Of a stretch of 64,000 nucleotides of DNA, positions 35,673 through 47,829 are shown piece after piece. The position numbers were made by a program, and so were the translations under genes. The first letter of the stretch is position 1, and each line of letters opens with the position of its first letter. Location of the stretch: assembly GCF_014633365.1 (NCBI RefSeq), contig NC_068343.1:23653307-23717306 (forward strand). Direction: 5' to 3'. The notes under the pieces are model-generated. The model was not told where the DNA came from. It saw nothing but the letters and a program-made list of their open reading frames with translations, and searched no databases. The DNA is from Diospyros lotus (lineage: Eukaryota; Streptophyta; Magnoliopsida; Ericales; Ebenaceae).

Positions 35673-37334
35673 TATAGCGTCCCCATCACCGGAGACCCCG
35701 CATACAAGGAATCTGAGAAGAGTTCGTCAGAAAAGATGGCATAGATGTAAAATCCAATTAGAAGCGTCATGCATATTCCTTGTTATTAACAATGAAAGCC
35801 ATACTCATACATCATTACTCATAGACATATATATTAGGGTCCACATACCCATCATATCCCCTCAGGGGTACAACTTAGAACATAAACATAACATAACTTA
35901 GTATTATACATCTCAAAAACATCCTCCAAGGATCTTTCGGTTGAGATGGCTTTGTACACACTTCTACTCCACGGTTCCAACTTCACTTGACTAGCCTACT
36001 TCTTTAGCCTTATCTTTACCTAGAATGATGCAAGCAATATGAACCACAAAGCCTAGCAAGTATAACTAAAAGGAAGTAAGCATAAGGATAATAGGTATTG
36101 AGAAGTAAATAGTCATGAATGACATTTAAGGCACTCATGCCACACCTCTTTACATCACTTTGAATGATGATAAGATAAAACATGCAATCATGCTTACATG
36201 CAATTCTTTGGAAATCATAACCATGGGATCGAAGTCTATATCATAACCATGGGACCAAAGTCCGTCTTTGGGCCAAAGCTTTCCCTGTAGATATATCTTG
36301 CAAACTCATCCGTTACGCGCATCATGAGGCCTTTACACATTTTAAAACCCTTTTCATGTACATGCTCTATGCACCATCGCAACTATGCATATTAATGATT
36401 TATCGTGTATAAATGACATACGATGACCCGAGGCAACAAACATGAGAGAACAAAACCCCTGCAAGGCAACATCAAACCTTTGCATGTCCCCAATTAAGCA
36501 TCATTCCCAAAGAAATATAAGGTGATACAAAACCCTATTTAACACTCAGTAGGTGTAATTGAGAACCATGAAATAATTTACTAGAAAAGAGAAATAACTT
36601 GCAAATGAGAAAGGACTTGCTAAAATAGAAGCATGAACTTACAAAAAGAGGAATTGAACTTGCAAATTAGGAAATTAAGAAATAGGAACTTGTGAGAAAA
36701 GGGAAGAACTTGCCTTAAATATTTTCCTTTAACCCATGCAATGTACTAGGGTTGCTGACGTCACAACTCAAGCCCACGCTACCAAAATTTTTCCTAATTT
36801 CTTTCCAAAATTCTCCATTTTCCTCAAACATCCACCACATATATATAGGTTAAGGAGAAGGAATGTTGCAAGAGCATCGTGGCAACAAGGGAAAACAATT
36901 CTGGTGGTAAAAATCAGCTTGGAACATGTGGTAAAGCCTTACGTGGCGCGACATGGCTGCCCATGGGCGCGCGACCACACGCATGGGCGCCGCTTGGTGC
37001 CCTAAAACGACGTCGTTTTGGCACTGACTGGGTTTAAAAAACCCAGCCTTTTCCTTGCTTGGTCGCGGGCTTGATCCCGTGACCTCCCCTTCCCCTTTTG
37101 CACTCTCAACCATCTTACCTACAAGCCCCCTTGATTAATAATCCACATAACTTATATTTAATATGATTCGGCCACCAATTTTCAAAATTACATTTAAACC
37201 CCAATATTTTCAAATAATTATTAATACTCTCCTAATAAAAAATACATTAATTTTAATTATTATGATCATTATTTTTTCCACTTAATTCCTTACACAAAAA
37301 TTTACATTAACAAATAAATAAACAAGTCATTACA
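35673..37334 (-). repeat. Gypsy-type LTR, minus orientation
   Basis: It ends CATTACA at 37334, like the LTR end at 53917, and starts TATAGCG where TGTAACG would be expected. It contains the 16-base palindrome AAAACGACGTCGTTTT (37004-37019), shared in variant form with the solo LTR at 38648. It interrupts a TCGAGTA-bearing copia-like sequence, but I could not see a matching duplication. Confidence 0.45.
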
Positions 37335-38647
37335 CGAGTATATGCTTATGTTAGTCGAGTAAGCTTAGCTTGCTAGTCGAGTGCTTAATGCAAAGTCTTT
37401 ATGGCTTGTAAGTCAATCGAGTAATGACTTGGTCATACTCAAGTGAGGCTTATATATAATCAATTACATGAATTGTACAATCGAGTATGCGTTTCATTAG
37501 TCAAGTATCTCGAGGAGTTAGTCGAGTAACTAGCACCTGATTTTAAATTTTATAGTTGTTACTCAAAAAGCTAAAAGAAGACAATTTTGACCGTTGGAGC
37601 TTTATTTCTTTATTTCAAGATGTTTAACTATGTTCTCTTATAAAATATTGATAAATTATATTTGTGTGAGTGTGCTTAATGCTTATTTATATAATTTGCA
37701 TATGTTTTTTAACAAATTGGTCCGTTATTGGTAAAATCAAAAAAATCTATAAGTTGTGTAGGACTCAATGTTGAATTTGACCATAAAGCTTCTATAAAAA
37801 GCCAAGTTGTGAGATCGATCAAGTTGTTATTGAGCCACCAAGAAAGCCTATCGTGCTGACATAGCTGTATGTGCTAATGTTCGAGCAATACAGAGCCAAC
37901 CCATATACAACAAGCCTAATCCTTCTCCGACTAATCTGTATAGATTGAGTGAGTGTGCTTTATTTTCATTCTTTCTTCACTCCAAGCAATTATCTGTTGA
38001 GATTACATGTATATCTTATAAACCAGATTCTAGATTAAGAGAGTTGAGTGCTTTATTCATTCATTATTTCAAACTCTCTTTTGTTCAAGAGAATAGTTGA
38101 TATCATTGTAACATCTTATATTTTTTTCTTTTGAGAAATTCTTTCACATATGTTATGAAACTTGTAAAGGATATGCTTACACCTTGAAAAGAAATATTTT
38201 GGTTGTGGCTGAGCCAAGTGTTAAAAAGCCTCATGTGAAGGTTATTTCTTAGCTTGGGAAAAGGAGGGGGGGTTTCTACTTAATCCGTGAAAAGTGAAGA
38301 TTATTGTCTAGTCTATAAAACTAGGGTTTCTACTTAGCCTCTAAAAGTGGAGGTTTCAGTTGAGCTTGTAAAAACTGTGCATGGGTTATAGCTGAGCCCT
38401 AAAAGTTAATATTCTTAGTGGATGTTTTCTAAATCCTTAGTGAGCAGCTAAGGTAGTAGACTAGGCATGTTGGCTAAACCACTCTAAATTGATGTGTTCA
38501 TGCTGCCTTTCTTATTGTTTACGTTTTAACATCTTTATTATTTATCTTCTATGCATATGTTTTTCATTCATAAACATAGCTCAATGCATTATTTTTCTAA
38601 CTGTCATTAAAATGTTTTCTTGGTTGGAATCATCTTAAAAGTCATAT
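37335..38647 (+). repeat. SIRE-like copia LTR remnant, plus orientation
   Basis: TCGAGTA motifs occupy 37335-37560. After 38150, phrases of the form (G)AGCCTTAAAAG recur, ending with the TTAGTGAGCAGC ... AACCACTCTAAAT block typical of the 3' part of long copia LTRs. No coding region follows. Confidence 0.45.
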
Positions 38648-39602
38648 TGTGACGATTCAGGAATTTCCTCAAATTTTAATTACAATTCAGCTAACAACCC
38701 AAATACATGGTCTGGGGTTCTGCCCCAAAATAATACAACATCGGAAGAAAAATGAACATAAAACAATCACTCAGGGGCTCAATCATACATGACAACACAA
38801 CAACCAATCAAATCCGACAAACCACGATAACTGTGCCCCTGACCACAATTCGCACTTTATAGATCTTTTAATCGGGATTGCCCTGTACACATAGCCACTC
38901 AAGACTAACATGCCAATTGGTCTAGCCACTGTGTCAGCTCCCGTACCTTGAATTAACTGATTTTGGCATTTATACGCCCACATGCCACAAATTAATATAC
39001 GCTAATTATTCAAACTTTAATTAAGCAAAATTTTCCTCCAATTTCTTCGTACTTTTCCTCTCAATTTTTTAGCTCCTGTGCATTACTCCTTTTTGAAGCC
39101 CCAAAAATGCCAAAATTGGACTTTAAAATGGCATAAAGGAGAGTAACTAGAAGCTGCCGCGTGGTAGCCCAGCAAACCCCACCGCCTTGCCCAAAACGAC
39201 GCCGTTTTGGGCAAGGTTTTGGTTGAAAATTCAGCCAAAATCTCCCTCCAGCGCGCGTGACCAGTTGGGCTGGCAACCACCTTCAAGACATAACCTCACT
39301 ATATTAATTTTAAAGTGATCCCCTGCCACTTCCGAAATTCACATTTAACCCCCATAACTTCCAAGATTTCACACACACACCTCACATAATAATATCTCTC
39401 AAACCCCAAATTTTTAATAATTACTTTTATACCCCAAGTTTTCCAACAATTAATTACCCCTCACTCTATAGAAAATAAATTAATATTCCCTTTAATCCCA
39501 CCAATATTCAATAATCACCATAATCACAATAATTAATATTTATTAACCGTCCCCGATTAGATTAATAGTGATTAATTATTCCTGAATTACTGGGATGTTA
39601 CA
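38648..39602 (-). repeat. Solo gypsy-type LTR, 955 bp, with CATAT duplication
   Basis: Ends are TGTGAC and GTTACA. The 5-bp repeat CATAT flanks it exactly (38643-38647 and 39603-39607). Orientation is inferred as minus. It contains a 32-base palindrome (39185-39216): CCTTGCCCAAAACG, spacer ACGC, and the inverted arm. There are no internal genes, so this is the product of LTR-LTR recombination. Confidence 0.85.
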
Positions 39603-39799
39603 CATATACTTTTGCATTTTCCTAATTGTCTTATAAACTCCTCATTTCAAATATACTTCTTTATCTTTATGTAAAAACTATATAATGAATATCTTACGTT
39701 CGATTTTCTCAAAATAGTCCAGCTAACCTATACTATGTATTAGATGATATTTTAACAATCATTAATATTTTGTAAAATAGTTTTTATTGCATGCTCAAA

Positions 39800-40968
39800 T
39801 GGTAGTGTTGTGTGCCCTTATGTTAGATTTGGATTACATCTAGCGAGCTTGTTTTAATGCCTTAATTGTATCTTTGTATAAATCAATAAAAGACAAGATT
39901 TTCTCCAATCATTTATATGAATGAGTCGTTAGATCTTCTGTGTGAGAATCTTATTCTCAAAGTGTTGAGACTGTGTGACAAGATTCTCTGATAACAGAAC
40001 TTCATAAACTATTTCTAGTTCTTAGATTCTTTGGATGGAGACTCCGATTAATCGAGTATATACTAACACAGGGGTTACTATCTTGTTTGGTATGGAGATA
40101 CAAATGGGAGGGTGGTGTGTCACGCGCCATATGACATGAAATGTAGCTAGTAAACCTATGGATGGTTGTTGGGGATCCAAACGATCAGCCGAATGTGATG
40201 TCGGTGACCGACCGCATGGCATAGTGGATAATAGTCGAGTCATCTGGTTGCGATGGTGTGTTGATCCTTAAACTTGAACCGAAATAGTTATTTTGTGTAT
40301 TAGTGTGTGGAATTTATTAATGAGCCGACCCATCCAATTGTGAGGTGGGAACATTAATCTATGTGGTTCCAAATTGCTAGTATATGGAGATAAGTGTTGG
40401 GTGAAGGGAATCACTAGTACGGTAGTAGGGGCAAAAATAATTTTTTTTACCGTGTATCAGATACATGCAGTTTGGATATTTAAGCAACACGTAAATTCAA
40501 TAATTGAATATAAATAAATTCATACTTGCTGTATGATGTAAGATTGGGGTACAAAAGAATTTTTTGTACTAAGACCATATCCACCTCAAGTTGTGGTGGT
40601 CATAGTCTATCCACATTTAGTATGTCGAATGATACCATTCCAGTTACCTCTTCCCGTGCTAGACATCTTGGGTCCACATATCACTATGGCAACATAATAT
40701 TTTCAGAGGAAGATGAAAGTAGAAGAGGAGACTCCTGTGGGAAGCAAAGAAATTTGCTTCCCCTTTTAATTCTTCCACCCCTTCCCAATTCTAATTTTCA
40801 CTTCACGTTCGTAGCACCCCTTTTAATAATTCTCTACAATCATTCATCATTTTACTATGCAATTTCACTATGTAATTTTACTATGCACTACGTACTATGC
40901 ATTTTAACTATGCATTGTGCATTATGCATTATTGGCAAGGGGCCAAGGGTCAACTCTTGACTAATCAC
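39800..40968 (+). repeat. Copia LTR, plus orientation
   Basis: It starts TGGTAGTGTTGTG. From about 39960 to 40270 it closely matches, in reverse complement, the LTR of the minus-strand copia element at about 47300-47640 (shared CACGCGCCATATG-type and GATGGAGACTC phrases). A perfect 10-base stem GGGAAGCAAA with GAAA loop lies at 40739-40762. The 3' end is not firmly placed. Confidence 0.6.
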
Positions 40969-43900
40969 TGTAACGACCCGCTCCCACTTACGGGCGCTAC
41001 CGGTAAATAATCGACCGGATTACTCACCCGAAAAACCACAACTGAAGGGTTGGACTATGTTTCAACAGGAAACGCCCTAGGTGGGAACTAGGCTTCATCC
41101 TTCCCTTCGTTCCACTCAGGAATCAGTCCCAACTCAAACAAGAAAAATCCAGCGGACCAAGACCCGAAACCCGAGTGAGCTTCACCTCTCTTCAGCTCGC
41201 CCCATCGCAAGCTAGAGGTGACCCAGGCACAAAGCTAGCATACAAACTGTAATATCCCCAAAAAATAAAATAATAGGAATAATAATATAACTATAATAAT
41301 AATAAGTGGAAAAAAAATGAAATGAAATTAATTGTGTGTGCTGTGCTCGTGTGCATGGAAGTTGTGGATTGGCCAGTGGCCATGTTTTTCAAAGTGAGCA
41401 GAGGAGAGACAGGGGGAGGGCGAGCAGAGAGTGAGAGATAGAAATCGGATAAGGGAGATCGAGAGGGTAAGATCGAGATTGAGAGAGAAGGAGAGACCGA
41501 GAGAGGGAGAGAGAGGCGAGGTGCAGGGCAGCCATGGGAGCTGGCCGAGAGCTCGACCATGGCAGCCGAGCTTCGCAGCTAGGCAAGGAGGGGGACGCAA
41601 GCAGCAGCGTCGGCGAAGGCGAGCAGCGGTGGCCGGTTGAGGACGGCCTGAAGCGACCGCGATGGCTGGCAGTGGCGGCCGCTTGGAACAGCGGCCATGG
41701 CCGCGGCTGAAGCAGGGGAGGCGACGCGGGGAAGAAAGGAAGAAGAAGGAGAAAAAGAAGAAGAAGAAGAAGAAAGGAAGAAGGAAGGGAGAAGAAGAAG
41801 GAAATAAGAAGAGAAGAAGAAGAAGAAGAATGGTGCGCAGGAGCAGGGGCGCGGAGAAGAAGAAGAAGAAGAAGAAGAGGAGGAGGAGAAGAGAAAAGAA
41901 AAGAAAAAGGAAAGAAAAAGAAAGAAAAGGAAAAAATAGAAAATGGGGCGATTTTGGGATTTTGTCGGCATGGGAAGTGATCAGGTATGTGGGTAAAAAT
42001 GAGTCGAAGCATGTCATGTTTAAATTATAAATTTTATGCGATTAAAATTAATTAATTTGGGTCCCGGTTGTGTTATTTGTTAGGAAATGATTTAATTTGC
42101 CTCGGGAGCTTGAGAGAGGTCGGAATCAGCTAATTTCAGGCAAGTTCCAACCCCTTTCCTCCTATTCCTTAATTCCCGTGAGAAACCCTATGATTTCTCG
42201 TATTTTATACCCTCCCTTCGTCTGTTTCGATTCGTTTATTAATTATGGACATTTGAGTCGTTTGATTTAAATTTAATTTATTAAGCTGGCTTCGAGGATT
42301 TTATTAGCGTGATTTAATTTAAAATAAATATGAGACTCGTTGAGATTTTAATTGTGGTGCGCTTACGTGGGATTTTAGATGGCTAAATTAATTATATTGC
42401 ACGGTAGATTTATTTAATTAAAGCCGCGATTTTATTTATTGCCAGCGAACGTTTTACTTCGCAGCGGGTGTGCAAGAAAAGCAAGGAACGGCCGTGTAAA
42501 GGCAAGCTCTCAACCCTCTCCTCTTGATCTTTAATTCCCGTGAAAGACCCCGTGATTTCCTGTACTTTATCCTCTCCCTTACTCTAATTCGGCACCTAAC
42601 TTTATTTGTTAAATTATTATTCATTTGTTTTAATTTAAATTAAATCCGAGACTTCTAGAGTTTATTTGTTAAGTGCCTACGGGGGTTTGTACCGCCCCCA
42701 CACCTTTCGGGAATGATGCTGAACCAGTTTGGGGACTAGGTTCCTAGACGTGAGGGTTTATTTACGATTTTATTGGGTTTACTTACAGTTTTTCTCAGAT
42801 TTATTTATGGTTCGGTTAGATCTATCGAGCAGTGGGGCAGGGGTCGGTTGTTAGTGACGTTGGGGTAGACTATGGTACGGCCTTGATGTGGACCGTCGGG
42901 TGGACACCCCTAGTCACTGGCCGTTGATCGGTGCCGGGCGCTGCTGACTAGCTCTGCCGGTATGTGATTTACTGCATGATTAGATATCTTGTATTACTGT
43001 TCATGATTTGATATGCACATGGGTACGGGATGCATGTTGGGATATTCATTTATTGAGTATGTTTGGACATGGACATTCTAGCTTGGTTAGGTTGCATCTA
43101 GCGCGGCATATGCATGGCGTGTGGTTTACTATGTGGGCGGAGCATGGCCTGATGCCTGGATGTATGGGCGCCTTGTATCACGTTGATGCTCACTACGCCA
43201 TTGCATTTCTATGTGCATTGCATGGATACTAGTAGTATTTAGTTCTCGGAAGGGAGTACCGTTCCGAGGGAGCCTATGGCTCGGTTATCGGGAGTACCGA
43301 CGGATACGGGTGACGGGAGTACCGACCCGGGATTGCGCGCACAGGTTTGTGGAGATATTTGTTGCCTTTCAGGGCAGCGGCAGGTTGGTATGGGACTTGG
43401 GTGCCAAGTGTCTTATGTGGGCCCCAAGGATCGGTATGTGCTTTTATTTTATTATGCTATTGAGCTGTTATGTTGTAGCGTCTCATGGCTTGTGTGTACC
43501 TGGGGGTTTATTCTTTGGTGAGATTTCTGGTTTTGTGTAGCCTTCAGCCTTTTCTTCCTTATGCTTGCTGAGTCTCTCGACTCACCTTGCTTTCCATCAT
43601 TCCAGGTAGTGGCGGCGTGGGCCATGGCAAGTGAGTCAGCTTTAACGACAGAGTCGGTGTGGTGTACAGGTAGTCTCGTCAATCCCTATCACTCTGATGT
43701 CTAAGTAGAATTTGCTCTATTATTTTGTACTGTGCCAGGTGTTTTCTTGAGTCTTGTGTATGTCGGCACAGGAGTTCGTATTCTTTTATTTATCTTGTGA
43801 CCACTGTGTTAGAGGGGTACCCATAGTGCATGCATGTCTTGAGTTTTGCTTCCGCTGTTCTTATTTTCGTGTATGCATGCTGGGGTGGTCTTTGTCTGGT

Positions 43901-46407
43901 GTTTATTACTTTTCTCCTCCCGTAGGCGCTCTCGTTCGGGTAGTCCGGGCGGTTGGGATATCCGGGCGGGGGTGCTTACACAAACACTTCGTTGAGTATT
44001 AGGGATTTATGAGAACATACCTCGCTGATCTTTACTCGGTCCAAAACTTGGCTTTACCAACTGTGCCACATTCAACAAGCAATCTCACAATCATCTATCA
44101 CACTATGATGATTACAACAATTAAATACATTTACTCACAAGGGTATACATACACATCGCCACCTGGCTACATACAAGCAATAATAAAATACCCATCTCAG
44201 GCAACACCGTTAGTTGCCACAACAGCCTCCCGGCGCCATCCCTGCTTGCATCTGGACTTGCAACATCTACACATGAGGTAAAACCTCATGAGTCATAAAG
44301 ACTCAGTAAGGGTGCAATGCATGTAAATATGAATATAACGATGTTTATGTATGCCAATGCATGCAAATGAGGCTAGGCCCATCTATCCTCACAACCCACC
44401 AAGGTTTGAGGAATCAACCTATCAGCCCCTACCACTAGTCCTCCTAATGGCCACAGGTCCACTAGAGCTTGCATCACACAAGATATAACTACTACATGCC
44501 AATGCAACATAAAAACATTATCAAACACATTTACCAATTTGCAAGGCCACCTCTACATGGGGCCGTCCCTTACCTGGCTCGAAGCCTCAACTCTGCCTCG
44601 GCACGAACTCTAGCCCGAACTCCGAGCTCTTCTAGGATCACCGCCTCCCCGGTCGAACCTATATACAAATACACACAAACTCAACTCTATCAACATCTGG
44701 CATTAAACCAATGCCCCCAACTTCGCCACACACCACCAAACCATCCCTCAACAATTTCCAATCAACCTCTTCTGAGGGTTCAATCCAACCAATACAACAC
44801 AATTCATTATCTCACATAATGAAAATAACTGGAAAACTATTAAATTAAATTACCTCAACTAATTTGAAGGAGAAAACTGATCAGACGCCCACACCGGCGT
44901 TGGCTCCCGAGCTTCCACTTGCACCTAAAACCCCATTTTTGAGCTTCCGACACGCTCCTCAAGCCCCAAAATAATTTCTGGAATTTTTCTAGAATTTTCT
45001 TGAATTTATTTCTATTTTTCCCATTTTTTTCCAAATTTTCCTTTCTTTTCTTTTCTTTTCTTCTATTTCTTTCTCTTCTCTTTATTTCCTTCTTCTCCCG
45101 CGCGCCCCTGTTCTTCTTCTTCTTCTTCACTACGCGCGCGCAGGGCTGCCGCGCATGACCGCCGCCCACTACCGCCTGGTACGCCGGACGTTGTTGCAGC
45201 TCGAGCCGCTGCTGCCGGCCCTGCTTCCGCCGCCATCACCGCGACCAGCATCACCGCGCGCCACCGCCTGCGTGCGGCCAGCCGTTGTTGTAACCAGCTG
45301 CCATTAATGGTCGCTAAAGCTTCTGCCAATGCCGACCACCGCCTCAGCTGCTGTTCAAGCGGCCACCACCGGCCACCTGCTGCTCGGCCTCCTTCAGCCG
45401 TCGCCAAGCAACCACCATCCAGTGCCGCGAGCTCCCCTGCAAGCTGCAGCACCAACGCACACAGCAGCATTTTCGGCAGCTACTGGCTTTTGCCGACCAC
45501 TGATCGGCTACCTCCGCTCGCTAACTCCGAGCGCACCTCCGCTGAGCCTCCACTGCTACTCCATCGCCTTCGGTCGCCTTGCTGTTGGGTGCTTCTTCGT
45601 TGGCCGTGGCAGCCGCTGCCATGGCCGAATGCCTTCAAGCTCTCTCTCACTCTCTCTCTCTCTCTTACGCGATCACTCTCTCTCCCCCGCGAGCTCTATC
45701 TCACACTCTCGCTATCTCTCGAGCTTCGGCTCTCGCCTCACTCTCTGTATTTTCAATAACAGAGGCAACAGGTGAGGAAGCTTCAAGGAAGCTTCCTCCA
45801 CTCACACGTATATATATATATATATAGATATATAATTTACAAAATAATCCCCATTAATCCTCATTAATTGCACTAAAGAACCCTTAATTCCACTTAGGAA
45901 TTCTTAATAATATCATTTGGGCCCTCTTAGCCTAATTTAATTACCTTTAAGCCACACCAAGACTTGATTTATCGAAATTAATAACCGACCGCTACTCGGG
46001 AATACCGACCTCATCCCTGCGCCTGCACGGGACCTTTATTTGACCCGAAAACACTTAAGGGTCGCCTTACTTAGAAAATCGAACCACCCCTAAGGTCCCC
46101 TCAGCTTCTAGGAGGTCCCCTCCGACTATTCGATATTAGCACCCACTCGGGCTTATATAGAATTTATTCCAAAAATCATTCCCGATCGGACCGCCACCAG
46201 CGTCATTAGCCTCATCTCAAGACGCTCATCAATCCCTTGTCCCCTTCTCTGGACATCCAAGTCTCGAGGCACTCCCAGCCGTCAATTCGAAAATTCTTAA
46301 TAATTAATTACTCGAAACCGACTCTTGGGTTTCCTGGACCATCCGAGGTCTTGTTCAAAATAATCAAAATTATTTATTTTCAATACCATGTAATACCGGG
46401 TATTACA
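40969..46407 (-). repeat. Long gypsy 3' LTR, minus orientation, split by a solo LTR
   Basis: The plus strand reads TGTAACGACCC at 40969 and ATTACA at 46407, so the LTR is about 2.7 kb once 41248-43980 is removed. On the minus strand a purine tract (AAGGAGGGTGGAA) and the phrase GAATTTCGAGGACGAAATTC directly precede it at 46408-46445, as at the end of gypsy pol. CT-rich tracts and (TA)n at about 45806-45830 are inside it. Plus- and minus-strand open frames at 45063-45827 are low-complexity. Confidence 0.65.
41248..43980 (+). repeat. Solo gypsy LTR, 2,733 bp, with CAAAC duplication
   Basis: It starts TGTAATATCC and ends GTGCTTACA. CAAAC flanks it exactly (41243-41247 and 43981-43985). A purine tract of GAA/GAG repeats fills about 41730-41935; the long minus-strand frames opposite it are poly-Leu/Phe/Ser artefacts. 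CTCACCTTGC ... CATCATTCCAG near 43580-43605 matches the 3' region of the LTR at 58589. Two AG|GCAAG(T/C) donor-like sites are at 42139 and 42501. Confidence 0.87.
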
Positions 46408-46740
46408 TTCCACCCTCCTTAAAGAATTTCGTCCTCGAAATTCACTTTACCATACTTTCCTGCCCAAGACGATCACATTCTCATGCTACTCTTCGAATCT
46501 CCTGCGCGAGAATCTCGTAGCCGAACCATTTTTTAGCTTTTACCTCGAGTTATTCCCATCTCAAGGCTTCACTCAGGCATTTGGTCCTCCGCCTCTCGAG
46601 GACATTCATCAATCGAGTACCGCATTGGCCTCCAACCAAATGGCACTGTTGGTCGCTGGTCATGCCTATTGCAACGATATCCATCTCCTGATAGATTTTC
46701 TCCGCCTCGAAGCATCGCTTGCAGTTTACTTCCCACTTTC
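46408..46740 (-). other. 3' tail of minus-strand gypsy internal region
   Basis: On the minus strand this leads into the purine tract and LTR at 46407. The sequence is non-coding or too degenerate to assign. The boundary with the copia LTR to the right is approximate. Confidence 0.45.
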
Positions 46741-47829
46741 CCTATCGATCGAACAAACTCTCACTAACATTGCGTTACTGACCAGTCTGCCACGATTTTA
46801 CGCCGATCACACACGGCGACGTTTCACACTGCCAAACACACATGGTCTCGATTTTATGCTGGTCCAACCAGTAACGTCTTAGCACTGATCATCCACCGCA
46901 ATGTCTCTTTTAGTGTCCACAAGACACTCTGACACCGATTCACCATGACATAACGCCATTAATCACACACATGCATAGCTTGAGTTGATCCTCATGGCAA
47001 CCTCTCATTACCAATGTCCTGACTGAGCGAGAGTTATGGAGTGACAAACTCAATAACTATATGAGCTAGACTTCATTAATGTGACTAGATGACAATTCAA
47101 GAAACACCTTTCCTGACTTTCAATCTGCCCTGGTCATGGACTATCTCGTCATATCAACAGTAGATCACATAGGACGTTCACTCCATCAATTACCAACGAG
47201 TGCAATTGATCATATTCCCAACACATATCGGATCAAGTCTAAGGATCAACCTCTTCACCTTCCAATTAGATGATTCGGCTCATTAGCAAATCTCTCACAT
47301 CGATACACAAATTAATCGTGTCAGATCAAGTCTAAGGATCAACACACCATCGTAACGTGATGACTCGACCATTATCCACCATGCCATGCAGTTAGTCATC
47401 AGCATCACATTCGGTTGATCGTTCCCTAGTGACCACCCACATGTTTACTATCGACATCTCATTCCATATGGCGCATGATACACCATTCTCCTATCGGTAT
47501 CTCCATATCGAACGAGGTAGTAACCCTTGTGCTAGTCCATACTCAATTAATCAGAGTCCCCATCCAAAGAATCTAAGGGCTAGGAATAGTTTAAGAAGAT
47601 CTATTACCAGAGAGTCTTGTCATACAGTCTCAACACATTGAGGAAAAAATTTTCAGATAGAAGATTTAAGGACTCATTCATATAATTGATTGGAGAAAAT
47701 ATGAATGAAGAAAACCTTACCTTTTATTGATTTATACAAAGATGCAATGAATGCATAAAAATAAGCTTGTTAGATGTCATCCAAATCTTGCATTAAGGCA
47801 CACAACGCTAAAAATCTCCCACTTGTACT

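Noticed and set aside
41328..42017. Long overlapping minus-strand open frames
   Set aside because: They lie opposite a GAA/GAG purine tract and encode runs of Leu, Phe and Ser. Length is due to low complexity inside a solo LTR, with no domain.
45063..45827. Several open frames on both strands
   Set aside because: GC- and CT-rich LTR sequence giving alanine-, serine- and proline-rich frames in all phases; no conserved motif.
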